Shown in pieces: positions 35,802 through 45,716 of a stretch of 64,000 bases of DNA. A model generated the notes under the pieces. The model ran no database searches. It was not told where the DNA came from and worked only from the letters and a program-made list of their open reading frames with translations. The position numbers were made by a program, and so were the translations under genes. This DNA is from an uncultured Clostridia bacterium (GTDB taxonomy: Bacteria > Bacillota > Clostridia > Saccharofermentanales > Saccharofermentanaceae): assembly GCA_946403085.1 (NCBI GenBank), contig CAMIYM010000004.1, forward strand, positions 124,001 to 188,000, written 5' to 3'. Each line of letters opens with the position of its first letter. The stretch's first letter is position 1.

Positions 35802-37910
35802 ATGGCAAATCAGGTTCACGGCCCGGAGGGCATGATATTTGCGAATAAGTACAGGATCGTCAAGCTTATAGGCTCAGGCGGTATGGCTAATGTATATCTC
35901 GGAATCGATATGAATACCGGCGTAAACGTTGCCATCAAGATCTTGAAGCCAGAGTTCTCATCAGATGATGAGTTCATCAGAAGGTTTGATGCTGAAGCAA
36001 AGTCTGTTGCTTCACTGAACCATTCCAATATCGTAAAAGTATACGGAGTAGGACACGAAGGTAACTTCAGATATATCGTTCAGGAATATATCGAAGGCAT
36101 TACCGTAAAAGATCTTATCAGCCAGAACGGACACCTTGACTGGCGTAATGCGGTGCCGATCGTCATTCAGATCGGACTTGCGCTTGATTACGCACACCAG
36201 AACGGCATTGTTCACAGGGATATCAAGCCTCAGAATATCCTTATCTCACGCGACAGGGTCGCTAAGATTACGGACTTCGGTATCGCACGTGCCGCTTCAT
36301 CGACAACGATCACGATGACAGGCGTTCAGATGGGTTCTGTACATTATTTCTCACCTGAACAGGCAAGAGGCGGTAATGTAGGTCCCCAGTCTGATATCTA
36401 TTCACTTGGTGTAACACTTTTCGAGATGGTTACCGGAAGACTTCCTTTCGACGGAGATTCCAATGTAGCTATCGCTGTTAAGCACCTTCAGGAGACACCT
36501 CCGGTTCCTTCATCACTTATGCAGGGCATCCCGAAGGGTCTTGATTCCATCATCGCCAAGTGTATGCAGAAGTCGCCCGAGAGACGTTATCAGACAATGC
36601 GTCAGCTCGTAACTGAGCTCGATTCCTTGCTCGTTGATCCTAACGGTATCTATGGTGTTATCAGCAATGCGCCCGAAAAGGCAGCATCTTCAGAGACCAA
36701 TATCTCATTCAGACAGGATCCTGAATATGAGAAGATCACTGAAATCGAGAAGAGTGCCGAATCAAGACGTATCTCAAGATTCAGGGATAATATCCTCCTT
36801 GCTCTTATCGTCGTCGTTATCGTCGGTTTCCTGATCGGTATCGGTATTCTTGTTATCAAGGCTGTGGGAAATGCTACGCAGATCCAGCAGAATACTGACT
36901 ATGAAGTAGAGAACTATGTCGGTCTTACAGCTGATGAAGTCATCAAGAAGCTTGATAATGCACAGGTCTATTACACGATCGAATATGAGAAGACTGATGC
37001 TTATGAGCCTGGCATCGTTATCAACCAGAGCATCAATGAAGGCGTTGTCATCTCTACGACTAATAAGCTGAGCCATCTCGTTATCACAGTATCTTCTGCT
37101 GACGAGTCGATCATCCTGCAGGATTATTCAAACAGCAACTATAAGAATGCTTATACAACACTTAAGAACTTAGGCCTTGAAGTATCACTCCGTCCTGAGC
37201 CTTCTGATAAGGTTGAGCCCGGTATGGTAATCAGGACTGAGCCTGCAGCTAATACACAGATGTTAAGAGGCGAGACGGTTATCATTATCTACGCAACTGA
37301 GCCTACATCTTCCATCGTTCCTGATGTTATCGGTAAGACGGTTGCCGAGGCTGAGGCCAAGTTCAAGGAAGCAAATCTTAACTATTCTGTTGAAGGTTCA
37401 CCTGAAGTACTTGCTCTCGATAAGAAGAAGCAGTACATCATCATCACGAACCCTGTAGCAGGTACTTCTGTCGCAAGAAAGACATCCGTTAAGCTCTATG
37501 TCGGTACGAAGGAAGATTACCAGAACGGTGGTACTCCGACACCTACACCTCCGCAGGCCGAGATCAAGACTGTGGTTAAGGGCAATGGCGGTACCATCAC
37601 AGGCGCCGGCAAGTACGATCTTAATACCCAGGTAACGCTTACAGCTACAGCTGCTCCGGGATTCAAGTTCGAGTACTGGGAAGATGCTTTGGGCAATATC
37701 GTTACATATTCTGCAAACTACGCATTTGTAGTAAAGGAAAGTGCAACATATACGGCTGTATTCTCACCTCTTCCTACAACGCCGCCGACGAACACGCCTG
37801 TTCCGCCGCCGACGAATACACCTGTTCCGCCTCCGCCGACGAACACACCTGTTCCGCCGCCGCCGGGACCTGGTCCGGAAGATCCGAATAAGCCGGGTAA
37901 TGAAGGCTGA
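35802..37910 (+). CDS. prkC: PASTA-domain Ser/Thr kinase (PrkC/Stk1) with an extra C-terminal domain
   Basis: PrkC senses peptidoglycan fragments and phosphorylates cell wall and translation proteins. The 702-residue protein has a kinase domain (about 15-280) with GSGGMANVYLG, AIKILK, VHRDIKPQN and TDFGIAR. One membrane helix follows (about 330-352), then three PASTA repeats (about 367-430, 438-503, 504-572). Unusually, about 585-660 resembles an InlB B-repeat-like domain (VVKGNGGTITGAG, TLTATAAPGFKFEYWED). The tail has three NTPVPPP-type Pro repeats. Typical PrkC ends after PASTA repeats. The extra part probably reaches into or contacts the wall. Cotranscribed with prpC and rsgA. Confidence 0.93.
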   Translation: MANQVHGPEGMIFANKYRIVKLIGSGGMANVYLGIDMNTGVNVAIKILKPEFSSDDEFIRRFDAEAKSVASLNHSNIVKVYGVGHEGNFRYIVQEYIEGITVKDLISQNGHLDWRNAVPIVIQIGLALDYAHQNGIVHRDIKPQNILISRDRVAKITDFGIARAASSTTITMTGVQMGSVHYFSPEQARGGNVGPQSDIYSLGVTLFEMVTGRLPFDGDSNVAIAVKHLQETPPVPSSLMQGIPKGLDSIIAKCMQKSPERRYQTMRQLVTELDSLLVDPNGIYGVISNAPEKAASSETNISFRQDPEYEKITEIEKSAESRRISRFRDNILLALIVVVIVGFLIGIGILVIKAVGNATQIQQNTDYEVENYVGLTADEVIKKLDNAQVYYTIEYEKTDAYEPGIVINQSINEGVVISTTNKLSHLVITVSSADESIILQDYSNSNYKNAYTTLKNLGLEVSLRPEPSDKVEPGMVIRTEPAANTQMLRGETVIIIYATEPTSSIVPDVIGKTVAEAEAKFKEANLNYSVEGSPEVLALDKKKQYIIITNPVAGTSVARKTSVKLYVGTKEDYQNGGTPTPTPPQAEIKTVVKGNGGTITGAGKYDLNTQVTLTATAAPGFKFEYWEDALGNIVTYSANYAFVVKESATYTAVFSPLPTTPPTNTPVPPPTNTPVPPPPTNTPVPPPPGPGPEDPNKPGNEG

Positions 37911-37922
37911 TCACAGTAATTG

Positions 37923-38849
37923 ATGGCTGATACGGAATTTTACAATGGAGTTATAACTAAAGGAGTGGGCGGTGTTTACACCGTTCGCTTCTTTGTTGAT
38001 AGCGGATATAAATACGGCCAGTGCGCTGCACGTGGCGCGTTCAGGCTTAAGGGCATCAAGCCTGCAATAGGTGACAGGGTAACGATCATGCCTTCAGGTG
38101 ATCCTGACGTCGAATACGTTATCACTGACATTGAGGAGAGGACGAGTTTTATAGCAAGACCTCCTGTCGCTAATCTGTCAGTTATGCTCCTAACGTTTTC
38201 GGTTACGAATCCGGAACCTGATCTGACGCTTCTTGATAAGATGCTTCTGGTCTGTTCATTTAGGAACATCAAGCCGGTCATTATATTTACCAAGAGCGAC
38301 TTAAGTGAAGGTGAAGGCGAAAAGCTTTGTTCAGTTTATACTAAGGCAGGCTATGAAGTTCTTATATCTGCACCTTCAAAGCCTATTACCAAAAATGATC
38401 TAAAGGATATAATAGGTGATGGAATTGCCGCTTTTGCAGGTCCTTCCGGAGTCGGCAAGAGTACGCTGTGTAATTCGCTTCTGGGTTTTGACCTTATGGA
38501 GACCGGTGAAGTAAGTGCCAAGATCAAGCGTGGTAAGCATACGACAAGGCATGTTGAGCTTCACGAGTTCATGGACGGTTTTATCTGTGACACACCGGGA
38601 TTTACCTCGCTGTCACTGGAAGATCAGGGCGTGGATTACAGGGATGTCCTTTTTGGATATCCTGAGATAACGGCAACTGCTACAGGCTGCAGGTTCGATG
38701 ACTGCTCTCACCGTAAGGAAGACGGCTGCGTCGTAAGAAATGCTGTTGACGAAGGCGTGATCGATGCCGGACGTTATGAAAGATATAAGAGCTTTTACAC
38801 GGAGCTTTACGATAATAGGAATAATTATAAGCATAGGAGAAAGCAATGA
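37923..38849 (+). CDS. rsgA: Ribosome small-subunit maturation GTPase RsgA
   Basis: RsgA is a circularly permuted GTPase that checks 30S maturation. The order G4 (TKSD), G1 (GPSGVGKST), G3 (DTPGFTS) shows the permutation. The N-terminal OB domain covers about 8-75, and a C-terminal zinc motif is in CRFDDCSHRKEDGCVVRNAV. The ATG at 37923 is preferred to the TTG just before it; neither has a good ribosome site, and the prkC stop is 12 bases upstream. It overlaps rpe in an ATGA. Confidence 0.94.
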   Translation: MADTEFYNGVITKGVGGVYTVRFFVDSGYKYGQCAARGAFRLKGIKPAIGDRVTIMPSGDPDVEYVITDIEERTSFIARPPVANLSVMLLTFSVTNPEPDLTLLDKMLLVCSFRNIKPVIIFTKSDLSEGEGEKLCSVYTKAGYEVLISAPSKPITKNDLKDIIGDGIAAFAGPSGVGKSTLCNSLLGFDLMETGEVSAKIKRGKHTTRHVELHEFMDGFICDTPGFTSLSLEDQGVDYRDVLFGYPEITATATGCRFDDCSHRKEDGCVVRNAVDEGVIDAGRYERYKSFYTELYDNRNNYKHRRKQ

Positions 38850-39508
38850 AAGATATTGAGATAGCACCTTCGATCCTTGCTGCGGATTTCGGCTACCTGA
38901 TGAATGATATCAAATCAGTCGAGAATGACTGCGAGTATCTGCACATAGATGTTATGGACGGTCATTACGTCAACAATATCTCATTCGGTATTCCTGTTAT
39001 CCAGTCCATACGTAAATATACGGGCATGAAGTTCTATACGCATCTTATGATCACAGAGCCCGAAAAGTATATCAAGGCATTTGCTGACGCAGGTTCAGAC
39101 AATATCACATTCCATGTTGAGTGCGCAAAAGATCCTGTCAAGCTCATCGATGAGATCAAGTCCCTTGGCCTTACTGCCGGTGTCGCTATCCATCCTGATA
39201 CTCCTATCGAGAAAGTTTTCCCTTATATCGGAAAAGCAGATATCATCCTTGTAATGACTGTCTATCCGGGCTTTGGCGGTCAGGGTTATCTTAAGTCATC
39301 CGGTGAGAGGATTGCCAAGCTCAAAAAAGCGATCGATGATGCAGGATGTGATACTGTGATCTCTGTTGACGGCGGTGTTTCCAATTCCACTATCAAAGAA
39401 ATCTACGATGCAGGTGCGAGATTATTTGTTGCCGGCAGCTCAGTATTTAATTCTGAAGACCGTTCCAAGGCTGTTCAGGATCTTATCAAATGCGCTACGT
39501 TATCGTAA
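38846..39508 (+). CDS. rpe: Ribulose-phosphate 3-epimerase
   Basis: Rpe interconverts ribulose-5-phosphate and xylulose-5-phosphate in the pentose phosphate pathway. The 220-residue TIM barrel has IAPSILAADF, HIDVMDGHYV, FYTHLMI, the VYPGFGGQ loop, and the catalytic VDGGVS. It starts with an ATGA overlap with rsgA after AGGAGA, and overlaps thiN by 19 bases. Confidence 0.96.
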   Translation: MKDIEIAPSILAADFGYLMNDIKSVENDCEYLHIDVMDGHYVNNISFGIPVIQSIRKYTGMKFYTHLMITEPEKYIKAFADAGSDNITFHVECAKDPVKLIDEIKSLGLTAGVAIHPDTPIEKVFPYIGKADIILVMTVYPGFGGQGYLKSSGERIAKLKKAIDDAGCDTVISVDGGVSNSTIKEIYDAGARLFVAGSSVFNSEDRSKAVQDLIKCATLS

Positions 39509-40155
39509 CAGGCGGACCTTTGCCTGATAAGGCTTCAGAGGTCATTGATTCCTATAACTCTGATGATTCTTTACTGATCGCATGCGATGGCGGATGCGAT
39601 TTTCTCGCGCGCCATAATACTGTTCCTGACCTTGTCGTAGGAGATCTTGATTCAATTACATCTGAAGGTCTTGAATTCATTAAGGCGAATAGCATTCCTG
39701 TCGAGAAATATCCTGTCGAGAAGGACTGGACTGATTCTGAGATCGCATTGAATAAAGCCGGTCAAGAAGATGAAGTCATCTTTGTATGTCCCTTGTCTGC
39801 AAGGATCGATCATGTGATCGCAAATCTCTGTCTCGCTATAACTATCAGGGGCAGAGGTACTCATATTGTTGTTACTGACGGTGATACATATTGCTATCCG
39901 CTGAACGGAGAAGATGAAGTAAGCTTTGGTGTAACAGGTTTTGGCGGCGATGTGTCTGTATCACTTATCCCTATGGACTTTGATACCCCTGTTACCGGTG
40001 TTACGACCGAAGGTTTATATTATCCGCTCGAAAATGCCGAGCTTAAGGCAGGTTCTTCTTTCTCGTTTTCGAACCATCCGTCAGCAGGTGTGACATCCGC
40101 AAAAGTTTCCATAAAATCCGGCCGGCTGACAGTTGCCGTTTCCAGAGCAGTCTGA
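39490..40155 (+). CDS. thiN: Thiamine pyrophosphokinase
   Basis: The enzyme makes thiamine diphosphate from thiamine and ATP. The 221-residue protein has LLIACDGGCDFL, PDLVVGDLDSI, the YPVEKDWTDSEIAL ATP-site block, and SARIDHVIANL. The C-terminal domain has the TGVTTEGLYYPLENAEL and SNHP blocks that bind thiamine. It closes the conserved def-to-thiN cluster; a 130-base gap with a hairpin terminator follows. Confidence 0.93.
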   Translation: MRYVIVTGGPLPDKASEVIDSYNSDDSLLIACDGGCDFLARHNTVPDLVVGDLDSITSEGLEFIKANSIPVEKYPVEKDWTDSEIALNKAGQEDEVIFVCPLSARIDHVIANLCLAITIRGRGTHIVVTDGDTYCYPLNGEDEVSFGVTGFGGDVSVSLIPMDFDTPVTGVTTEGLYYPLENAELKAGSSFSFSNHPSAGVTSAKVSIKSGRLTVAVSRAV

Positions 40156-40292
40156 AAAGTCTAAAACGCCGTTACCATAAGGCTTTGAGACTGTTTTCGA
40201 TTTTTGAAATGTGATTTTTGGGTGCCAAAATTGAGACTTTTGGCTATTGAATGAGACTCCAAAACCATATAAACTTATGATGCAAATGAATG

Positions 40293-40319
40293 AACGCATC
40301 CTTCGGGGTGCGTTTTTTT
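40293..40319 (+). terminator. UUCG-loop terminator after thiN
   Basis: AACGCATCC and GGGTGCGTT pair perfectly across a TTCG loop, followed by seven T. It lies just 16 bases before the ribosome site of the next gene. Confidence 0.9.
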
Positions 40320-40348
40320 ATTGCCATTTTTATACGGAGGTTTCTACC

Positions 40349-41311
40349 ATGATGAATTACGAGAACTTTAAGAAGAGAGTAATGCGTGAGTTCCTTGACT
40401 ACATGCCGGAGAGATACTCTGACTGTGAGCTCGAGCTTAGAAAAGTCCCGAAGGTAAACACTGTTCTTACCGGTGTTGTTATTAGACCGAAGGGCAAGCC
40501 GAGGTCTTACTGCAGCCCCACATTCTATATGGAAAGAATGTACGAGCAGTATCTTGAAAGCGATTCTTTTGAGAAGGTAATGGCTAATCAGGCGATATAT
40601 CTTGAAGAGTCTTTGAAGTATCTGCCGAAGGATATTATGACGCTGGATTTTACGACTATCAGGGATAAGATCGTTTTCCAGGTCGTTAATACAAAGGAGA
40701 ACCGTGAGATGATCGAGCTTTGTCCCCACAGAGATCTCATGGACCTGTCGATCGTTTACAGAGTTATCGTAAGCGTTGATGAACATGGCGTATCGGGTTT
40801 CCTTATCACTAACGACATAGCTGAAGCTGAAGAGCTTTCGGAGAAGCTCCTGTTCAGCCTTGCAAAGAAGAATACCAAGAAGATATTCCCGTTTAAGAGT
40901 GAGAGGATCGAAGAGACGATGTGCCGCATGATGAGACGCTGGGGATCTGAAGAAAGAGATGCGGAGATGGCATTCCCGGGTATGCAGGATGTTCCCGAAA
41001 AGGAAAGAGTATATGTGATCAGCAACGAGTTTGAGTTCTTCGGAGCAAATGCTCTTCTGTATTCTGATGTCCTTGGAAAAGTAGTTAAGAAGATCGGTAC
41101 AGATTGCTATATACTGCCGTCATCAGTTCACGACCTCATCGTGCTTTCCACTGATGTGTTCAGCGAGAGATCCAAGCTTATAAATCTTGTTAAGGAGACA
41201 AATAAGGAACATGTAAAGAACTCTGACAGACTGTCGGACAGTATCTATCTGTACAGCATAGTGGACGGTTCTTTGCAGCGAATTAAAGACCCTGTGGAGG
41301 AAGCATCGTGA
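40349..41311 (+). CDS. DUF5688-like protein
   Basis: The start at 40349 (MMNYENFKKRV) has GGAGG seven bases upstream. The 320-residue soluble protein matches the DUF5688 pattern as I recall it: an N-terminal VREFLDYMPERYSDCELELRKVPKVN block, then SPTFYMERMYEQY, a central GVSGFLITNDIAE region, and a C-terminal GTDCYILPSSVHDLIVL block. Function is unknown. Its end overlaps the following surface-protein start (GTGA), so it is translationally coupled to a secreted wall protein and sortase, although it has no signal peptide itself. Family assignment is from recognition of motifs and not tested. Confidence 0.6.
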   Translation: MMNYENFKKRVMREFLDYMPERYSDCELELRKVPKVNTVLTGVVIRPKGKPRSYCSPTFYMERMYEQYLESDSFEKVMANQAIYLEESLKYLPKDIMTLDFTTIRDKIVFQVVNTKENREMIELCPHRDLMDLSIVYRVIVSVDEHGVSGFLITNDIAEAEELSEKLLFSLAKKNTKKIFPFKSERIEETMCRMMRRWGSEERDAEMAFPGMQDVPEKERVYVISNEFEFFGANALLYSDVLGKVVKKIGTDCYILPSSVHDLIVLSTDVFSERSKLINLVKETNKEHVKNSDRLSDSIYLYSIVDGSLQRIKDPVEEAS

Positions 41312-44300
41312 TATATAAACATTTATCGAAAACAAAGACCAGGATAGTATCCGGAATAATAGCGGCGACGATAGCGATAAGCACGTTGCCGTTTTTTATT
41401 GGCACAGACAAAGTAAGTGCGGCAGTCTTGAGTTCAAATGCCCTTGTAACGACAGCAAATACAAAGGCCGCCGGCTATAAGACTGAAAAAGCATTCAGGG
41501 ATGCGATCCTGGCTGCCTGCAAGAAGATGGACGGTGTCAAATACCAGTGGGGCGGCGGAGGCTGGAACGGCATAGACTGCGCCGGTTCAGTTAGTCTTGC
41601 ATACAGTGTTGCTCTTAAGACTGCCAAGATTACCGGTACATCAGGTTCATACGGCAATAAGACTTTGTCTTATACAGGCGGAGGCAATCCCGACAAGTAT
41701 GGTTTTTACAGGCCGGGCTTTGCAGGGATCAAATCAACATTTACTAATGCGTTGCTCAAGAACAGAGGTATCTCTCCCAAGGAGAATAAGTTTTCGAGCT
41801 TTGATACCAACGGCAAAAAAGGCATTCAGAATGATGAGTGGGTAAAGATCATTAACAAATACGGGTTCAAGCCCGGTGACATGATCATGTGGTGGAATGA
41901 TAATAACGATAAGACGAACGCCCAGCATATCACTATCTATGCCGGAATAGAAAATGGTGTGGCAAAGCATTGGACAGCAAGCTCCACCTCAGGACATTTC
42001 TGTAAGAAGTCCCTGGCTTCAAGCACATCAGAAGCCGGAAAGGGAAGCTTCACCGGTTTTATGGCTCTTAAAGCGACTGCAATGGTTGACAACGCCTTTG
42101 CCGGATTTACTTTGGATAAACGTGATCCGTCAGGGATCAACTATACCGGTGCTGTATTTTCGGTCTATAAAGATCCTGAACTTAATACCAAGGCCGGTGA
42201 ATTAAGGGATGATAATGCTGACGGAGTATATACGGATTACTATGCGCTAAGCGGTTCATCTTATACCAGGAAAAAGTATCAGCTTACCAAGAGCGGGAAT
42301 AATTATTCGGATACGCTTTATATCAGGGAGACAAAAGCACCGCAGGGTGTGATCCTTGCAGACGGCACTAAGATAAGCCTTACTGATAGCGAAGGGAATG
42401 TACCGGATGTCTATAACTTTGCAGATCAGAATGTGTATGTTGTTGAGATCAGTCTTACCGGAATCGACGGTTCAAAGGGCAAACTCGATTATTCAGTTAA
42501 GAAGACCGACGGAAGTGTATTGTACCAGACTTCTGTCAGCGGTTATGCCTATACATCGGGGTCAGATGTGATCCTGATCACGAACATGATAACCGATGAT
42601 GAGACGGCCGGAAGAGGAAAAGGCGCCGGTCTGTTTACAGAAGCCAGCAGCCTGTCACTCGAAAAGACCACAAAAACAGATTTCGATGTCACCACAACTG
42701 TATTTACATTGTCTGAAGGTGAGAAGACTGTAGCTGTCTATAAGTATTCTGACGGAAGCTGGAACTGGTATGACGTAAATAATACGAAGTGGCCGGGAAC
42801 TGTCTTCCCGATCAAATACAGTACCGAATATACGGTTACAGAGAGATTTACAAAAGAAGCTTTTAACTGCATTGACGGAAGCACCATTGATTATGAATAC
42901 TCAAATGATTCCGGCTGGACTTATATTGAAGATGCAGCTTACCAATATACATTCAAAACTGAAGGTCCTGAGTCAAAGAGCACATATTCATTTGCAGTTG
43001 AGAACAACCGCTATTCAGGAAAACTTCAGGTGCTTAAGAATGTAGCAGACGAAGATGATACAAAGGACGGATTTGTCTTCGAATTATGGAATAAAGATAA
43101 GACCAAATTATTAGCGAAAGGAGTGTCAGATAAAGATGGAAGAGTACTGTGGGAAACAAAAACCGGTAATAGTCTTGAGTCATTTAGACTACCAACCGGA
43201 GTATATGTACTTGCAGAGATTGTCCCTGATAGAGGGTATATTGATACTTCGAATGCATATACTTACAAGGTCCCGGAAGGCTTCGAGGATGGCAAAGATG
43301 GTAAGTGGTACAAGGAGATCCGGATCGGAGCGGAAGAAGTCACGGAAAGCGTCACAAATGACAGAACCGAAGTTACAATCAAAGTCATGAAAGCATCTGA
43401 AGACGGAGAGAATAAAGGAGTCCGTTTCAGTGTCTATTACGGTGGAAAAGATGAAGAACCTTCATGGCAGGAAAAAGCTATCGCAGAAGGCAAAACAGAT
43501 TCAAACGGAGTAGTTGTTTTCAAGCATCTTCCGACAGGATGGTACAGGATCGACGAAGATATAAAGCCTGTATATAAAGCGGTCTGGGATGATGGTACCA
43601 CAGGCAGATCCAGAATGATCAGACTTACGGAAGATGATGACAACAAGACGGTTCAGGTAAAAGCAACAAACAAGATCGACATAAAGCCTGCCATATCCAC
43701 AGAACTTGCAGACGGGAATATGTCCCACGATGTGTCTTGTGGTAAAAGCATTATCCTTACGGACAAAGTCCACTTCGAGAATCTTATATCAGGTTATGAG
43801 TATAAGATCACAGGTTCTCTTATAGATAAAAGAACAGGAGAAGTGTTTAAAGATAAAGAAGGCAATGAGTATAAGACAAGTGCGACATTCATTGCCGATG
43901 AGACTTGTGGTGAACTTGCAAAAGACGAGCAGGGCAGGGATGTCGTATTCGGAGATATCGAGATAAAGTTTAATGTTGATACAGCTCTTGTGTATTCGCT
44001 TTTCTATGAGCAGGGAGAGTCTTCGTTATCTGTTGTCTGCTTTGAGACATTGACATTCAGAGGGATCGTGATAGGCGAACACAAAGATATTGAAGATGAG
44101 AAGCAGACAGTAAAGGTGTCAGTAAAGATATCTACCAGTGCTTCTGACAGTAATACCGGAAGTGGCATTCTTACTTATTCTGATGTTGTCGGTATTAATG
44201 ACAAGGTGACTTATGAAGGCCTTAATCCGGGAGAATCTTATGTCCTGACAGGCACGCTTATGGATAAGTCTACTGGTAATCCTTATATGGATTCTGAAGG

Positions 44301-45036
44301 AAACACTTATGAAGCAGAGAAGTTATTTGTGCCTGAAACCTCTTCCGGTTATGTGAATGTAAGCTTTAAAGATGTTAAGGTTCCGCTTGATCCTGTTGAG
44401 GTGGTGGTTTACGAGACATTAAGACCTGAAGGTTATGACAAGCCTATAGCTGAGCATAAAGATATTGAAGATAAAGATCAGACACTAAAGAGGCCTTCGT
44501 GCAAGACTGTAGCAACTACAGTAAAGGGCGATAAGGCGTTTCTTAATGATTCCATAGTCACGCTGGTGGATCATGTAAGTTATCAGAATCTTGAGCCCGG
44601 AAACACTTACTATGCCAAAGCAACATTATTCTTAACTGACGGAACAGGAGTCGAGAATAACGGTACTGAAGTAGTATCTCTTCAGAAGTTCGTTCCGCTT
44701 GAAGGAAACGGGATGGTGGATGTAACGATCAAGTTCGACTCAACTGGCCTTTCAGCGGGAGATACAGTAGTTATCGTGGAAAATATTTACGATATGTCTA
44801 CCGATGAAGAAAAGCTTATGGGTATTCAGACTGAGGATATACGAGTTGTATCTCATGAAGATCTGAATAACAAAGACCAGAGTCTTTCGGTTACGGATAT
44901 TCCTATCTCAGGTGAGGTCACGAGCAATGAGACGATAGCAGGACTGGTTGTTTTCTTTATTGCAACAGGTGCGGCTGCTGCAGCTGTCGTAATTGAGATC
45001 AGGCGGAAAACGATGAAGAGGAATTACAGAAGATGA
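41308..45036 (+). CDS. Sortase-anchored surface protein: NlpC/P60-like, SpaA-type and VaFE repeat domains
   Basis: A 1242-residue surface protein with GTG start and GGAGG seven bases upstream. The signal peptide ends near VSA (residue 38). Residues ~55-250 resemble an NlpC/P60 cysteine peptidase or amidase (Cys91 in IDCAG, His207 in AQHITIYAG). SpaA/Cna-B-like domains follow (about 260-800, with LYIRETKAPQG, GVYVLAEIVPDRGY, WYRIDEDI). Three VaFE-type repeats (about 805-955, 956-1070, 1071-1190) end EHKDIEDxxQT or similar and carry VVYETL-type motifs. The sorting signal is IPISG (1198-1202), then a membrane helix and a basic tail. It is probably isopeptide crosslinked. The adjacent sortase supports anchoring. 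Its codon use is more A-rich in the repeats than its neighbours. Confidence 0.82.
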   Translation: MIYKHLSKTKTRIVSGIIAATIAISTLPFFIGTDKVSAAVLSSNALVTTANTKAAGYKTEKAFRDAILAACKKMDGVKYQWGGGGWNGIDCAGSVSLAYSVALKTAKITGTSGSYGNKTLSYTGGGNPDKYGFYRPGFAGIKSTFTNALLKNRGISPKENKFSSFDTNGKKGIQNDEWVKIINKYGFKPGDMIMWWNDNNDKTNAQHITIYAGIENGVAKHWTASSTSGHFCKKSLASSTSEAGKGSFTGFMALKATAMVDNAFAGFTLDKRDPSGINYTGAVFSVYKDPELNTKAGELRDDNADGVYTDYYALSGSSYTRKKYQLTKSGNNYSDTLYIRETKAPQGVILADGTKISLTDSEGNVPDVYNFADQNVYVVEISLTGIDGSKGKLDYSVKKTDGSVLYQTSVSGYAYTSGSDVILITNMITDDETAGRGKGAGLFTEASSLSLEKTTKTDFDVTTTVFTLSEGEKTVAVYKYSDGSWNWYDVNNTKWPGTVFPIKYSTEYTVTERFTKEAFNCIDGSTIDYEYSNDSGWTYIEDAAYQYTFKTEGPESKSTYSFAVENNRYSGKLQVLKNVADEDDTKDGFVFELWNKDKTKLLAKGVSDKDGRVLWETKTGNSLESFRLPTGVYVLAEIVPDRGYIDTSNAYTYKVPEGFEDGKDGKWYKEIRIGAEEVTESVTNDRTEVTIKVMKASEDGENKGVRFSVYYGGKDEEPSWQEKAIAEGKTDSNGVVVFKHLPTGWYRIDEDIKPVYKAVWDDGTTGRSRMIRLTEDDDNKTVQVKATNKIDIKPAISTELADGNMSHDVSCGKSIILTDKVHFENLISGYEYKITGSLIDKRTGEVFKDKEGNEYKTSATFIADETCGELAKDEQGRDVVFGDIEIKFNVDTALVYSLFYEQGESSLSVVCFETLTFRGIVIGEHKDIEDEKQTVKVSVKISTSASDSNTGSGILTYSDVVGINDKVTYEGLNPGESYVLTGTLMDKSTGNPYMDSEGNTYEAEKLFVPETSSGYVNVSFKDVKVPLDPVEVVVYETLRPEGYDKPIAEHKDIEDKDQTLKRPSCKTVATTVKGDKAFLNDSIVTLVDHVSYQNLEPGNTYYAKATLFLTDGTGVENNGTEVVSLQKFVPLEGNGMVDVTIKFDSTGLSAGDTVVIVENIYDMSTDEEKLMGIQTEDIRVVSHEDLNNKDQSLSVTDIPISGEVTSNETIAGLVVFFIATGAAAAAVVIEIRRKTMKRNYRR

Positions 45037-45713
45037 AAAAGAGCCTGAAAGGATTAGTGATCCTATTAATTGTCATTCTTTTCGCATTCTCGTTCCTGGC
45101 TATGTCAAAAGAATATGCAAAGTCATATGTAAGACAGAGTGTTAAAGAAGAGATAATAAAAGAATCTGATAGCGAAGATATGACTTATGAGGTTCCTGCA
45201 GGAAACTTCCTTGCAATTACAGGTGAAGAAGACGGCGGTGATGACGGTGTTCTGGACAGCTGGATCAGGATTGCAGGTTATGTAAGCGGGAATACAGGCA
45301 AGACAGAAAAACTGCACATGATCGGAAGGCTTAAGATCCCTTCATTAGGTATTGATGAACCCGTGTGGAAAGAGAACTCTGCTCTGGCTATGCGTTATGG
45401 CGTTATCCTTATGGATGACAAAGCAGGATTAGGTTCAGAAGGAAATGCTGTCATTGTAGGCCACAGAAATACTGTAACTCATACTGTCTTTGATAAGCTT
45501 CCAAAGATAAAGAAAGGCGAAACGGCAATAGTGATCACACCTGATGGAGAAGAACAAAGATATAGGGTGAACGGTACTTACTACTGTTCACCCTATGAAC
45601 TTCAAAACTATGTAGGATCTTCGAGCGAATATCCCGTCATGATCACTCTGGTCACTTGTGCCAGGGAAAAAGGCAACAGCTGGCGCTTTATTGCCACGCT
45701 GATACCTGAGTGA
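45033..45713 (+). CDS. Sortase (class not certain, D/E-like)
   Basis: The 226-residue enzyme has an N-terminal membrane anchor (about 6-25) and the sortase barrel. The catalytic His is in VIVGHRN, Cys in LVTCARE and Arg in SWRFIATL. The IPSLGIDEPVW block is typical. It overlaps the surface-protein gene in an ATGA, so it most likely anchors that protein or polymerises it. The gene ends 3 bases before the convergent aminotransferase gene. Class assignment would need a tree. Confidence 0.9.
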   Translation: MKKSLKGLVILLIVILFAFSFLAMSKEYAKSYVRQSVKEEIIKESDSEDMTYEVPAGNFLAITGEEDGGDDGVLDSWIRIAGYVSGNTGKTEKLHMIGRLKIPSLGIDEPVWKENSALAMRYGVILMDDKAGLGSEGNAVIVGHRNTVTHTVFDKLPKIKKGETAIVITPDGEEQRYRVNGTYYCSPYELQNYVGSSSEYPVMITLVTCAREKGNSWRFIATLIPE

Positions 45714-45716
45714 AGA

